Source: Fictibacillus barbaricus (GTDB lineage Bacteria > Bacillota > Bacilli > Bacillales > Fictibacillaceae). Taken from it: a stretch of DNA of 64,000 bases. Of the stretch, positions 49,701-56,632 are shown in pieces. The translations under genes and the position numbers were made by a program. Positions within the stretch are counted from its first letter, which is position 1; each line of letters begins with the position of its first letter. Location: NCBI RefSeq assembly GCF_014635025.1, contig NZ_BMCE01000002.1, positions 1,116,001 through 1,180,000 of the forward strand. The letters are read 5' to 3'. Below the pieces are notes generated by a model. The model saw only the letters and a program-made list of their open reading frames with translations. It was not told the DNA's origin and did no database searches.

Positions 49701-50487
49701 AAAAGATACACGCTGGTATCACCATGCAGAAGTACTAGACAGCCAATGGGAAGTCCGTCAGCCGTCTGTCACGTATGAAAAAGGCGGAAAATTAAATGAA
49801 GACTGGTTCTCGCCGGTCGTACGTCCTCGTTTAGGAGTTGGCTATTGGACCCCTAACCGACAAGGGAACTCGTTCCAGTTCAACATACCGGCTTGGGCAG
49901 ATTCAACAAAAGGCTCTACAGGCGGGTCCGGTTATGATGAATCCGTGAAAAATCAAACACATAAGCTATATCAGGGAGATACGCTTATTAAAGAAGGAAA
50001 AAGCCAAGCCCTCAATGTATTCAGCGGCATTTCAGAAGAGCGAAAGCAATATCGCCTCGTAACGGATGCGAAGCGCGATCCGAATCGCTGGGATACATCC
50101 GTAAGCACGCATACGGAGTGGACGTTCTGGTCTGGAAAAGGCGAGGATTTCCGTACACTGCTGCCGTTCTATTCTCTTGATTATAAGGTTGAAACGGACA
50201 TGAACGGAGATGCGTTAGCAGCACCTTCTACTAATTTAGAGTTATCTGTTGCAAAACTTGACGGTGTTGAAGGCTACGGTAAACTGGAAGGCGCTAAACT
50301 AGAAATTTCCTTTAATGAAGGTGCGTCTTGGAAAACCGTGAAACTCGAGCGTACATCAGATGATAAGTGGATTGCAAAGATCAACAATCAAGCGAATGCC
50401 AAGTATGTATCGTTAAGAGCAGCAGCTTGGGATGATCTAGGCAACAAAATTACACAAGATGTGATTAAGGCCTATGGCTTAAAATAA
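46750..50487 (+). CDS. Very large secreted subtilisin-like protease
   Basis: 1245 residues from the GTG at 46750 (TAGGAGG 7 bases upstream). Signal peptide about 1-28 (ends KAF). Propeptide-like region to about 210. Peptidase S8 domain about 240-500, with triad D248 in VLDSGID, H280 in HGTHVAS, S451 in GTSMATP. Beta-sandwich modules follow, and a PA-like insertion at about 800-900 (SVAAHEAGAKLLIIVNNED, LAVAGISKSEGDEL) lies after the catalytic domain rather than inside it. No SLH or LPXTG anchor, so secreted. Such roughly 1200-residue S8 enzymes are more familiar from actinomycetes. Terminator at 50509-50549. Confidence 0.9.
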   Translation: MKKIKLKTLIATSLSTVMLASSFYNVKAFDKTTLEKTLETSSIVNNTNLADEHKITLITGDVVTIKKIENGKSVINVEPSDQNGGGAQIFTIGEETYVIPTSAMPYLAADKLDKDLFNVTELIENGYDDKSLSSLPVIVEYTESKARAVQTKKADPKGAKTVRVLESINGAALATSKKEADTFWADITKEDAVRKGAPEKAAFDQGIEKIWLDGRVEAALDKSVPQIGAPTLWESGFTGKGVKVAVLDSGIDKNHPDLASQIDEAVSFVPGETVDDKHGHGTHVASTVLGTGAASEGKNKGVAPEARLLVGKVLNDAGSGLDSWIIDGMEWASDNAKIVSMSLGSSEPSDGTDPMAQAVNRLSEEKGALFVIAAGNSGYEGAIGSPGAADAALTIGAVDKSDEIAYFTSKGPRYGDKGLKPDLSAPGVDIVAARSGLSSGSGSYRSMSGTSMATPHVAGAAALLLQKNPDWNGTQLKEALMSTSKKLDYSPYHIGTGRLDVPAAANSTVRATGSLSFGFFKWPHDNAQPVQKTVTYTNTSDSAVTLNLQADFKTADGKASPNGFLNVSDSQITVPANGTKNVTVTLDPKLGELGARYEGHLTATDADGKQAAHTSMGMVKEEEKYPLTLNATDRNGNPTLTYVGLVNKDMDPEFVAVNGTTELRLKPGTYSAIAMMDVDTETDHRGVALVGDPEIKLDGPQTVELDARKAKEISVDVPKNTEPSYQRMEYYRSLDGKSMNDIYLMPVWIDKMYAAPTKKVENGEFEFLTRWRLIKPYLEINFKGKVLDDIPLAGSTPLDGKYNLSTVYAGNGTAADYENVNAKGKIVVVERNTEVTPPQQSVAAHEAGAKLLIIVNNEDKEFSVFAGNPDYTDIPLAVAGISKSEGDELIKAARLGNLNLNVEGEVNTPYVYDLMDVHQGSIPEDLTYAPENEELVKIDTRYKSDREAPGGEFRYDLRPHTRGAVGFLYKLQLPSVRTEWVSAVKDTRWYHHAEVLDSQWEVRQPSVTYEKGGKLNEDWFSPVVRPRLGVGYWTPNRQGNSFQFNIPAWADSTKGSTGGSGYDESVKNQTHKLYQGDTLIKEGKSQALNVFSGISEERKQYRLVTDAKRDPNRWDTSVSTHTEWTFWSGKGEDFRTLLPFYSLDYKVETDMNGDALAAPSTNLELSVAKLDGVEGYGKLEGAKLEISFNEGASWKTVKLERTSDDKWIAKINNQANAKYVSLRAAAWDDLGNKITQDVIKAYGLK

Positions 50488-50508
50488 TTAAAATGTAAAA
50501 TTTAAAAG

Positions 50509-50549
50509 ATAGCCTGCTGATTCACTTGCGATTTGGCAGGCTATTTTTA
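50509..50549 (+). terminator. Terminator of the large subtilase
   Basis: ATAGCCTGC and GCAGGCTAT flank a loop of about 18 bases, followed by TTTTTATT. Confidence 0.8.
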
Positions 50550-50687
50550 TTCCCTTTTATTGTTACGGATAAGTTCGAATCTCTATCAGTATCTCTACCC
50601 ACTTATTCAATTAACTTTCGTCTCATAAAAAACACGTTACCTTCACAAACTAAAGAGAACAAATTCCATGAGAGGATGTTATGAAGA

Positions 50688-50879
50688 ATGAGACACAACC
50701 GTCATAAGGGAAACCGTGATAAAAATCTCACTTCCCTGCCGCAAGTTCCAAAGAATCAGATTTCGGATTCGAATAGCGAGGAATATGAATTTGCAAAAGA
50801 ATTATCAGCTGAGTACGAATTCGAAAAAAAGCCTGGATTTGATACGACAGGCGTAAAAAGGAAAGACGAAGAAAGATAA
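50688..50879 (+). CDS. YfhD-like small protein
   Basis: 63 residues, very hydrophilic. The start MRHNRHKGNRDKNLTSLPQVPKN and the SEEYEFAKELSAEY segment follow the layout of the Bacillus YfhD family (basic start, 'slpq.Pk', then 'EfaeEl'). Family function is unknown; many such proteins are spore- or stress-associated. The ribosome site (GAGAGG) is about 12 bases from the ATG, so the start is not certain. Confidence 0.6.
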   Translation: MRHNRHKGNRDKNLTSLPQVPKNQISDSNSEEYEFAKELSAEYEFEKKPGFDTTGVKRKDEER

Positions 50880-50951
50880 GGATAGTATAAAAAAAGCGCT
50901 TGACACTTTTGAACTGTCACCTATAAAATAGACAGTTTATTAAAAGACCTT

Positions 50952-51126
50952 TTAAGCAGCTAATAGATGACCTTGGTACTGTTCCGGGGTCATCTTTTTT
51001 AATCCCCATTGTTCCATGTACTTTTCAACTTTTCTTCTTAATTTTGCCACTGTTTTACAGTTAGTGGCATCTACCTCGTCTTTGAAATGACCAAAGAATG
51101 ATTCCATAGGGGGATTGTCCAAACAT
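50952..51126 (-). pseudogene. IS3-family transposase C-terminal fragment
   Basis: Minus-strand translation gives CLDNPPMESFFGHFKDEVDA and then a C-terminal KMTPEQYQGHLLAA with stop, the end of an IS150/IS3-type OrfB transposase around the catalytic glutamate. About ten residues are missing between KYMEQ and WGLKKM, where relatives have a YNN.RYQ segment. No start. Confidence 0.8.
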
Positions 51127-51400
51127 CCTTCACTCTGACCAGGGCATGCATTTCACTCATTGGCTTCACACATTCCATGTCATTCGGACATCGTATGTCT
51201 AAACCGCAAATTTGTTCAAGAATCAGGCATGGTTTTACTAACAGACATTACCTATTTGTATTTGGAGAACCGAACGAAGGTATATTTGTCATGCGTTAAA
51301 GATGGCACAACTCGTGAAAAATCAGCTTACCATCTGTCTGTCTACTTCACTAGGGATGGAAATTGTATATAAAACCTTAAATAATCTGATGACATCCTTG
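51125..51400 (+). pseudogene. Scrambled, frameshifted IS3-family transposase fragments
   Basis: On the plus strand, ILHSDQGMHFTH (from 51125) is followed by NRKFVQESGMVLLTDITYLY and VYLSCVKDGTTRE (from 51202). In an intact transposase the second piece comes first. A repeated TGTC at about 51334-51341 shifts the frame between AYHLS and STSLGMEIVYKTLNNL. With the opposite-strand C-terminal piece, this marks a rearranged, dead element. Confidence 0.8.
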
Positions 51401-51412
51401 GACGGTAACGTG

Positions 51413-51460
51413 GGACGGTTCTCATGGTTTCGTGAGAACCGTCCCCATGGTCTTTTTTTT
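51413..51460 (+). terminator. Large hairpin with T-run
   Basis: GGGACGGTTCTCA and TGAGAACCGTCCC form a 13-bp perfect stem; a run of eight T follows 8 bases later. It sits between the IS3 remnant and the ECF-type promoter and would insulate the next gene. Confidence 0.6.
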
Positions 51461-51462
51461 TC

Positions 51463-51487
51463 GAACCGTTTTATTCCTCAATTCGTT
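51463..51487 (+). promoter_or_regulatory. ECF-type promoter 1
   Basis: GAACC (51463-51467), 16 bp, CGTT (51484-51487), 37 bp before the ATG of the binding-protein gene. It matches the bacterial ECF layout (GAAC at -35, CGT at -10) and is near-identical in design to the promoter at 52390. Confidence 0.65.
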
Positions 51488-51523
51488 TCCTTAATTGAAA
51501 AACAAACAAATGGAGGAATAAGG

Positions 51524-52327
51524 ATGAAAAAAACGTTGTTAATTGGTGCAATCTTTTTACTATTGTTTACGGCTGCCGGAATATCGGTATACGCCAACAT
51601 GGATCATTCATCAAAGTCCCAACAGCAAGTAAAATCCACAGAGAACGATGGAGTGATCCGGGTATATGGCCCAGGTGGACCACTGGGACCTATGAAGGAA
51701 GCAGCAGAAAAATTCACAGCTGAAACAGGAATGAAAGTGATAGTGACGGCTGGACCGGAATCCAATTGGATTGGCCAAGCGAAACAGGATGCAGATATCA
51801 TTTATGGAGGGTCGGAGTACATGCTTCGCAGTTTCATGCTCAGCCATCCGCAGATGATAAATGAAAAATCACTTACAGAATTATACCCTCGGGCGGCAGG
51901 AATTTTAGTACGTAAAGGAAATCCGAAAAACATTGGCTCGCTTAAAGATTTAACGAAAAGCGGGGTAAAAATTATCGATGTCAATGGCGCCGGGCAGCTC
52001 GGATTATGGGAGGATTTAGCAGGCAGAAAGGGACTAATCGGAGGGATTAGCCAAAATATTGATATTTCGGTAAAGTCTAGTGCGGAAGCAATTGAAATAT
52101 GGAAATCCAATGAAAAGCACGACGCGTGGATTACATATGAATCCTGGCATTATAGGCTTAAGGACGTTACCGAACTAGTGGAACTGCCAGAAGCAGAAAA
52201 GCTTTACAGAGGAACCCCAATTGCCCTTACAGCCATCACAGAAAATAAAAATGAGGCCCAAAAATTCGTTGATTATCTAAAAACGGAGTCATCCCACAAA
52301 GTCTTTCAAAAATGGGGCTGGAAATAA
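51524..52327 (+). CDS. ModA-like extracellular substrate-binding protein
   Basis: 267 residues from the ATG at 51524 (GGAGG 7 bases upstream); longer readings run into IS3 debris. N-terminal signal or anchor segment about 1-24, without a lipobox cysteine. Type-2 binding-protein fold of the molybdate/sulfate class (SBP_bac_11): IRVYGPGGPLGPMKEAAEKF, then QDADIIYGGSEYML, LYPRAAGILVRKGNP and a late DAWITYESWHY. No transporter genes accompany it, so it may act as a sensor or orphan binding protein. Preceded by an ECF-type promoter. Confidence 0.8.
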   Translation: MKKTLLIGAIFLLLFTAAGISVYANMDHSSKSQQQVKSTENDGVIRVYGPGGPLGPMKEAAEKFTAETGMKVIVTAGPESNWIGQAKQDADIIYGGSEYMLRSFMLSHPQMINEKSLTELYPRAAGILVRKGNPKNIGSLKDLTKSGVKIIDVNGAGQLGLWEDLAGRKGLIGGISQNIDISVKSSAEAIEIWKSNEKHDAWITYESWHYRLKDVTELVELPEAEKLYRGTPIALTAITENKNEAQKFVDYLKTESSHKVFQKWGWK

Positions 52328-52389
52328 AGCTGCGGGGTTCCAATGGGCCGGATCTCATAGTCGGTCAAAAAAATACCTCCCTGGAATGC

Positions 52390-52414
52390 GAACCATTTTT
52401 CAATCTACTTCGTT
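52390..52414 (+). promoter_or_regulatory. ECF-type promoter 2
   Basis: GAACC (52390-52394), 16 bp, CGTT (52411-52414), 39 bp before the lipoprotein ATG. Same hexamers and same spacer length as the promoter at 51463. Confidence 0.65.
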
Positions 52415-52452
52415 ATCTTTGATGAAAAGAATCATTTAAGGAGGAATGAACG

Positions 52453-52950
52453 ATGAAAAAGTGGAGCTGGTTATTTTTGTTTCTTTTAACAGGAGTACTT
52501 CTTGTTGGATGCGGTGCGGAAGAAAACGCAAAGGACTTGAGTGCAGGTGGTAAAGCAGAAGAAACAGCCACCGAGGCCGCAAAGAATTCGACAGAACCGG
52601 GTCCAGCATTGCAGCTGCTGGAAAATGAAAAAGTTGGTGAATATCTTGCAGATGCGAAAGGAATGACACTTTACTATTTTGCAAAAGATACTCCAAATAC
52701 AACCAACTGCAGCGATGATTGTCTAAAAAACTGGCCAGCCTTCTACGGTGAAAACGTTGAAGTTCCTGAAGGATATAACAAAGAAGACTTTGGTACCATT
52801 ACCCGCGGAGACACTGGTGAGAAACAAACAACTTATAAAGGCTTTCCGCTTTACTACTTTGTCAATGACAAAGCAACTGGTGATGTAAACGGACAGGGCG
52901 TTAAAGAGGTTTGGTTTATAGTAAACAGCGAGACTACTTTTTCACAATAA
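52453..52950 (+). CDS. Lipoprotein with secreted repeats (Lipoprotein_15/PF03640-like)
   Basis: 165 residues with AAGGAGG before the ATG. Lipobox LLVGC at about 17-21. After a low-complexity linker, two copies of the short secreted repeat: GEYLADAKGMTLYYFAKD (with CSDDCLKNWPAFYG) and KQTTYKGFPLYYFVNDKATG, ending GQGVKEVWFIV. This family often accompanies ECF sigma/anti-sigma pairs in Gram-positives. Located between an ECF-type promoter and the sigma gene; role unknown, outside the membrane. Confidence 0.88.
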   Translation: MKKWSWLFLFLLTGVLLVGCGAEENAKDLSAGGKAEETATEAAKNSTEPGPALQLLENEKVGEYLADAKGMTLYYFAKDTPNTTNCSDDCLKNWPAFYGENVEVPEGYNKEDFGTITRGDTGEKQTTYKGFPLYYFVNDKATGDVNGQGVKEVWFIVNSETTFSQ

Positions 52951-52965
52951 TACTAGGTTCTAAGG

Positions 52966-52994
52966 GAATTGCCGCTTTGGCAATTCTTTTTTTC
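52966..52994 (+). terminator. Terminator after the lipoprotein
   Basis: GAATTGCC and GGCAATTC around a short loop with seven T; it separates the lipoprotein from the sigma gene, which has its own possible TTTACC/TATACT promoter near 53010-53040. Confidence 0.85.
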
Positions 52995-53076
52995 TCTCCC
53001 CATCCAAATTTTTTACCACAACTCAAACAATGATTTATACTAAATTAAAAATGCTTTCCATGAAAGGGGGAAGAAC

Positions 53077-53667
53077 TTGGCAATGAAGTCTAAGACAGAC
53101 GAGGAACTGATGGAATTAATTGTTCAAAACCATCGTCAGGCACTTGAAGAGCTTTATGACCGCTATGTAAAGCTCATTTATAGCTTCTCTTTAAAAATAT
53201 CCAAGGGTAATACGGATAAAACGAAAGAAATTGTCCAACTGGTATTTCTCCGGCTTTGGACAACGAAAAGCACCTATAATCCAGCAAAAGGACAATTTGT
53301 GAACTGGCTACTTACCATTACCCGAAACATTGCGATCGACCTCATTCGTAAAGAGCAAAAACATAAGGGAACCATTCCATTTGAACTTGATGAAATGCAG
53401 CAAATTCAAGACCAGCAGTTGGAGGATGTCCTGCAGCAGGTTTCAAGAAATCTAGTAAAACAACAAATTCAAGAAGCCAAACGTCATCTGTCTGAACCAC
53501 AGCAGCGCCTCATCAACCTTTTATACTGGGAAGGCTACTCCTTAAGCGAAATTGCAGAATTAGAAAAAAAGCCGCTCGGTACCATTAAAAGCCGGCTGCA
53601 TCAAACGTTAAAAAAACTTAGGAATTATTTTAGCAAGGAAACAGGAGGGGCTCGGCATGGAAAATAA
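53077..53667 (+). CDS. ECF-type RNA polymerase sigma factor
   Basis: 196 residues from TTG at 53077, preceded by AAAGGGGG with a 6-base spacer; the ATG six bases later is an alternative. Region 2 about 20-90 (LEELYDRYVKLIYSFSLKIS, FVNWLLTITRNIAIDLIRK); region 4 about 130-185 (EPQQRLINLLYWEGYSLSEIAEL, GTIKSRLHQTLKKLR). Overlaps the anti-sigma gene by 11 bp. It is the natural candidate to read the two GAACC-N16-CGTT promoters just upstream. Confidence 0.93.
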   Translation: MAMKSKTDEELMELIVQNHRQALEELYDRYVKLIYSFSLKISKGNTDKTKEIVQLVFLRLWTTKSTYNPAKGQFVNWLLTITRNIAIDLIRKEQKHKGTIPFELDEMQQIQDQQLEDVLQQVSRNLVKQQIQEAKRHLSEPQQRLINLLYWEGYSLSEIAELEKKPLGTIKSRLHQTLKKLRNYFSKETGGARHGK

Positions 53668-54409
53668 ATGCGAAAACCTGTCTTTATATATCATTGATGA
53701 ATTAACTGCACGTGAAAAAGAACAATATGAACGCCATCTGAGAATGTGTGCCCACTGTCAGCACGAATTAGAGTCACTGCAAGAAACATGGCAGTCCCTT
53801 TTTTATGAAATCGAAGAGGTGGACGTTCCAGAAACATTGAAAGCAGAAGTCATGGACTTTATTTTTGAAAAAAACGAACCGGTGCAGCGGGAACATAAAG
53901 TAGAAACAACGAAGAAAAGCTTGATCGAACGATTCAAATTCATTTTCAAAAAGCAGTTTTCACCCTTATCCACTGGTGTTGCGGCCGTTTTAATCATCGG
54001 CTTAGCTGGACTTTATTGGCATAACCTTCATTTAAAAGATACAATTACAGCGTTAGAAAATGAAGCAGTTGGCCCAGTGCAAATTGTTTCGACCTATGCC
54101 TTAAAAGGGCAGGGTTTAGCCGCTTCGGCAAACGGGAATGCGTACCTTCTTCAAGAAGGCAGTGACATCAGCCTGGTCATTGAATTAAATAATATGCCAG
54201 GCACTAAAGATAAAGAAGTATACCAAGTGTGGCTATTAAAAAACGGCACTCGGCAAAATGCTGGTACGTTAAAGCCTGATCAAAACGGTAATGGATTGAT
54301 CACCTACCGCCTGCCGCCAGCCCACTCATTTGATGATATTGGAATCACATTAGAACCGAACCCAAACAACACCCAACCACAGGGCGTAAAAGTGATGGGA
54401 ACGTTTTAG
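53657..54409 (+). CDS. Membrane anti-sigma factor (zinc-finger plus RskA-like)
   Basis: 250 residues with GGAGG before the ATG. Anti-sigma zinc finger about 1-45: CENLSLYIIDELT and the H-x3-C-x2-C motif HLRMCAHCQHE. One transmembrane helix about 110-127. The extracellular RskA-like domain (about 145-250) ends EVYQVWLLKNGTRQNAGTLK and GIGITLEPN-type strands. It holds the sigma factor at the membrane until a signal releases it. It overlaps the sigma gene, as cognate pairs usually do. Confidence 0.93.
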   Translation: MENKCENLSLYIIDELTAREKEQYERHLRMCAHCQHELESLQETWQSLFYEIEEVDVPETLKAEVMDFIFEKNEPVQREHKVETTKKSLIERFKFIFKKQFSPLSTGVAAVLIIGLAGLYWHNLHLKDTITALENEAVGPVQIVSTYALKGQGLAASANGNAYLLQEGSDISLVIELNNMPGTKDKEVYQVWLLKNGTRQNAGTLKPDQNGNGLITYRLPPAHSFDDIGITLEPNPNNTQPQGVKVMGTF

Positions 54410-54483
54410 GGGAAGTCAGGGGGACAGTTCTTGTAAATACCATTTGAGTGGATTAAATCTATTTAGTGAAAAACGCTCTTTAA

Positions 54484-54612
54484 ATGCCATTGAAATATCT
54501 TGTACGAAGATGCATATACTTGGATGAAAACTTTGATTTTGATAGTGTAAATGACTTTAAAGAGAGAAACAAAGAATTATTTTTCGTAACCAATAGTAAA
54601 AAGTTTTTTTGA
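54484..54612 (+). other. Possible 42-residue ORF or gene fragment
   Basis: ATG at 54484 opens MPLKYLVRRCIYLDENFDFD and continues to a TGA at 54612. Composition looks coding (YLDENFDFDSVNDFKERN), but there is no good ribosome site. Perhaps a broken gene in a gap that also holds a LysE fragment. Confidence 0.25.
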
Positions 54613-54650
54613 AGAAAATTCTAAGAAATAATTTCGCTAAAAAATAATCC

Positions 54651-54764
54651 ACTTCCTTTGAAGGTATCGCAGGTACTATACTGATTGGTTTTGGCATAAA
54701 ACTAGCGCTAGAAAAAAGTACAACATTAAGTTTCTTGTTAAAACTTTTTTATTTGTCAGATTGA
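54651..54764 (+). pseudogene. LysE-family exporter C-terminal fragment
   Basis: Reading from 54651 gives FEGIAGTILIGFGIKLALEK, the last transmembrane helix and end of LysE/RhtB amino acid exporters ('i.r.sG..Li.lGiklal...'), then unrelated residues to a TGA at 54762-54764. No other part of the gene is present upstream, so this is a remnant. Confidence 0.55.
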
Positions 54765-54802
54765 CTTAAGGTTGTAAATAGAAAGGTGTCACGATTGTTT
54801 GC

Positions 54803-55438
54803 TTAATTGGCTAGTAGTTTTGTTCTTAATCTTGACATTTCTTTATCCATTAAGGAAGAAGCTTTGGCAAGCTCAATTAGCTGCTTTTGAGCATCCTCAG
54901 GTATAGTCTCGCCTTGATATTTATAGTTTAGTTTATGCTCGGTGGATGCCCAAAAATCCATAGCGGAAGTACGAATTTGTATTTCTGCAGGAACCCATAT
55001 TATTTCGTTGGACAGGATGACTTGGGTTTCTACAATCAGGTGCAAACTTTTATATCCGCTCATTTTTGGGTTTTGAATATAATCCTTTACGCGTATCAAT
55101 CGAATGTCTTCACGTTGCTCGATATGCTCCTTCAACATATATACATCATCAATAAAACTTGTGACAATTCTAACACCCAAAATATCTCTTATTTCATTCC
55201 TCACCGCTTCTTGTGTTAAAGGAATTTCTTTTCTTTGTATTTTCTTCACCAAAGATCTTAATTTTTTCATACGTGTTTTCATATGTTCAATTGGGGAATA
55301 GCCATGTTGTGTTTTCCATTCTAAGTCAATAATCTTGAAATCACTTTCTAATTCATGTAATGCCATTTGGTAAGGTAAAAAGAAACCCCTCCAATTGTCT
55401 AATACTTTTTGAATAACCTCTATCTTTTCTTTCAGCAT
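54803..55438 (-). CDS. relP: Small alarmone synthetase, RelP/YwaC-like
   Basis: 211 residues from the ATG at 55438 (AGGAGGG 8 bases upstream). Single (p)ppGpp synthetase domain: SPIEHMKTRMKKLRSLVKKI, the catalytic RDILGVRIVTSFIDDVYML, VKDYIQNPKMSGYKSLHLIV (the YKSLH GTP-binding motif) and VPAEIQIRTSAMDFWASTEH (the EIQIRT motif with catalytic Glu). No hydrolase domain. The N-terminus and DYIQ(N/T)PK segment resemble RelP (YwaC) more than RelQ (YjbM). Makes (p)ppGpp from GTP/GDP and ATP under cell-wall or other stress. Monocistronic; no terminator recognised. Confidence 0.9.
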   Translation of the reverse strand: MLKEKIEVIQKVLDNWRGFFLPYQMALHELESDFKIIDLEWKTQHGYSPIEHMKTRMKKLRSLVKKIQRKEIPLTQEAVRNEIRDILGVRIVTSFIDDVYMLKEHIEQREDIRLIRVKDYIQNPKMSGYKSLHLIVETQVILSNEIIWVPAEIQIRTSAMDFWASTEHKLNYKYQGETIPEDAQKQLIELAKASSLMDKEMSRLRTKLLAN

Positions 55439-55559
55439 GTCCACAGCCCTCCTGTTATTATTCTTTTATCATAACACAGATGATTCAAACCGAAGTAAGA
55501 AGCTCGTTGTATGGATCATTCCTCTTTAACCAAATTTAATAATCTCTTCCCTACATATC

Positions 55560-56138
55560 TCACTGCCTTAAAAAATCACTCACCTTTTTGTAGGCTTGTT
55601 GTGCAGATTGTTTTTGAAAGTTTGGAGAGTATGGATCTGTGAATCCGTGATTTCCGGTTAATTGATAGACCTCAATATTCTTTTTTTGTAAGGATGTTAC
55701 TAAATCGTCTACATGAAATGAATCCTCTTTTTCAGGGAAGAATAACATAACAGGGCACGTGGGCTCTATTTCAAGAAAATCTCTTATTCTCGATCCGTAA
55801 AAACCAACAACACCATCAACCGACCTATCATCACTGCATTTCCAAGCAATCGTAGCACCAACGCTAAATCCGACCAGATATACTTTCTTATATTTTTCTT
55901 TTACGTTTAAAACGAGTCGTTTCATTTGATTTGCAGCCTTTTTGAACCCTATGTTAATCATAAAATGTCTATAAGCAATCTCTTCCTCCTCATAAGAGAA
56001 AGGTGAATTCTTTTCAATAAAATTAGGACATATTGCATCAAAACCCTGACTTTCAAATAGCTTACAAACATTCTTGATATGTTCATTTATCCCATAAATT
56101 TCATGAAGTACAATAACTGCAGTGTCTCTTTTTTGCAT
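55560..56138 (-). CDS. Dienelactone-hydrolase-like alpha/beta hydrolase
   Basis: 192 residues. The DLH family start AVIVLHEIYGINEHIKNVC includes the conserved glutamate. The nucleophile elbow is GFSVGAT, with serine where classical DLH has cysteine; likely acid in FFPEKEDSFH, base His in TGNHGFTDP. A small cytoplasmic esterase-like enzyme; substrate unknown. Separate from the cobamide operon, whose terminator lies just upstream on this strand at 56186. Confidence 0.85.
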   Translation of the reverse strand: MQKRDTAVIVLHEIYGINEHIKNVCKLFESQGFDAICPNFIEKNSPFSYEEEEIAYRHFMINIGFKKAANQMKRLVLNVKEKYKKVYLVGFSVGATIAWKCSDDRSVDGVVGFYGSRIRDFLEIEPTCPVMLFFPEKEDSFHVDDLVTSLQKKNIEVYQLTGNHGFTDPYSPNFQKQSAQQAYKKVSDFLRQ

Positions 56139-56185
56139 GGTTCCTCCTATATATGTAAAAATTAAACTAGTGTTCTACAATTAAT

Positions 56186-56208
56186 AAAAGCTGCCTCATT
56201 TGGCAGCT
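56186..56208 (-). terminator. Terminator of the cobamide salvage operon
   Basis: On the minus strand AGCTGCC and GGCAGCT pair around AAATGA, followed by TTTATT, overlapping the Nudix stop. Confidence 0.8.
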
Positions 56209-56632
56209 ATCTATCTCTTAATATATACGGCACTGACTGATTGCTTTTTAACAATCCCTTAACATCTTTTCTTAAATGAACATATTGCTCAGCTTCCTCA
56301 GCATCCATCCAAGTAACCTCTTCTATTTCATCGGGCATTAAAATAGCTATCTCACCACCGATAATCCTTCCTCTAAAAACAAAGAAAATAGCGTGGTGTC
56401 CTCGATCTTCGAAGAATGCTTCGTTTACAGAAAAGATTCCATCCAGCTCAACATCCAAGCCTGTTTCTTCTTTTACCTCTCGCTTTGCTGCTTCTTCCAG
56501 GGTTTCTCCCGGTTCAACTGCTCCACCTGGAAGTGTGTAGTAAGAGAAATCTTTGCCTTTATTTTTCACCAATAGAATCTTTTCGTTCTCTTCATCAAAA
56601 AGAAGGACATAGGTAACATCTACTCGTTTCAT
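56207..56632 (-). CDS. Nudix hydrolase, last gene of the cobamide operon
   Basis: 141 residues. The Nudix box GGAVEPGETLEEAAKREVKEETG is complete (read as GGAVEPGE then REVKEETG). The ATG overlaps the alpha-ribazole kinase-like gene as ATGA, so it is co-translated with it. The substrate is unknown; it could clear a nucleotide by-product of cobamide assembly, or be an unrelated passenger. Confidence 0.85.
   Translation of the reverse strand: MKRVDVTYVLLFDEENEKILLVKNKGKDFSYYTLPGGAVEPGETLEEAAKREVKEETGLDVELDGIFSVNEAFFEDRGHHAIFFVFRGRIIGGEIAILMPDEIEEVTWMDAEEAEQYVHLRKDVKGLLKSNQSVPYILRDR

Noticed and set aside
51302-51523. N-terminal extension of the ModA-like protein to 341 residues
   Set aside because: The extension is translated IS3 debris and hairpin; the ATG at 51524 has a ribosome site, an ECF promoter upstream and starts a signal peptide.
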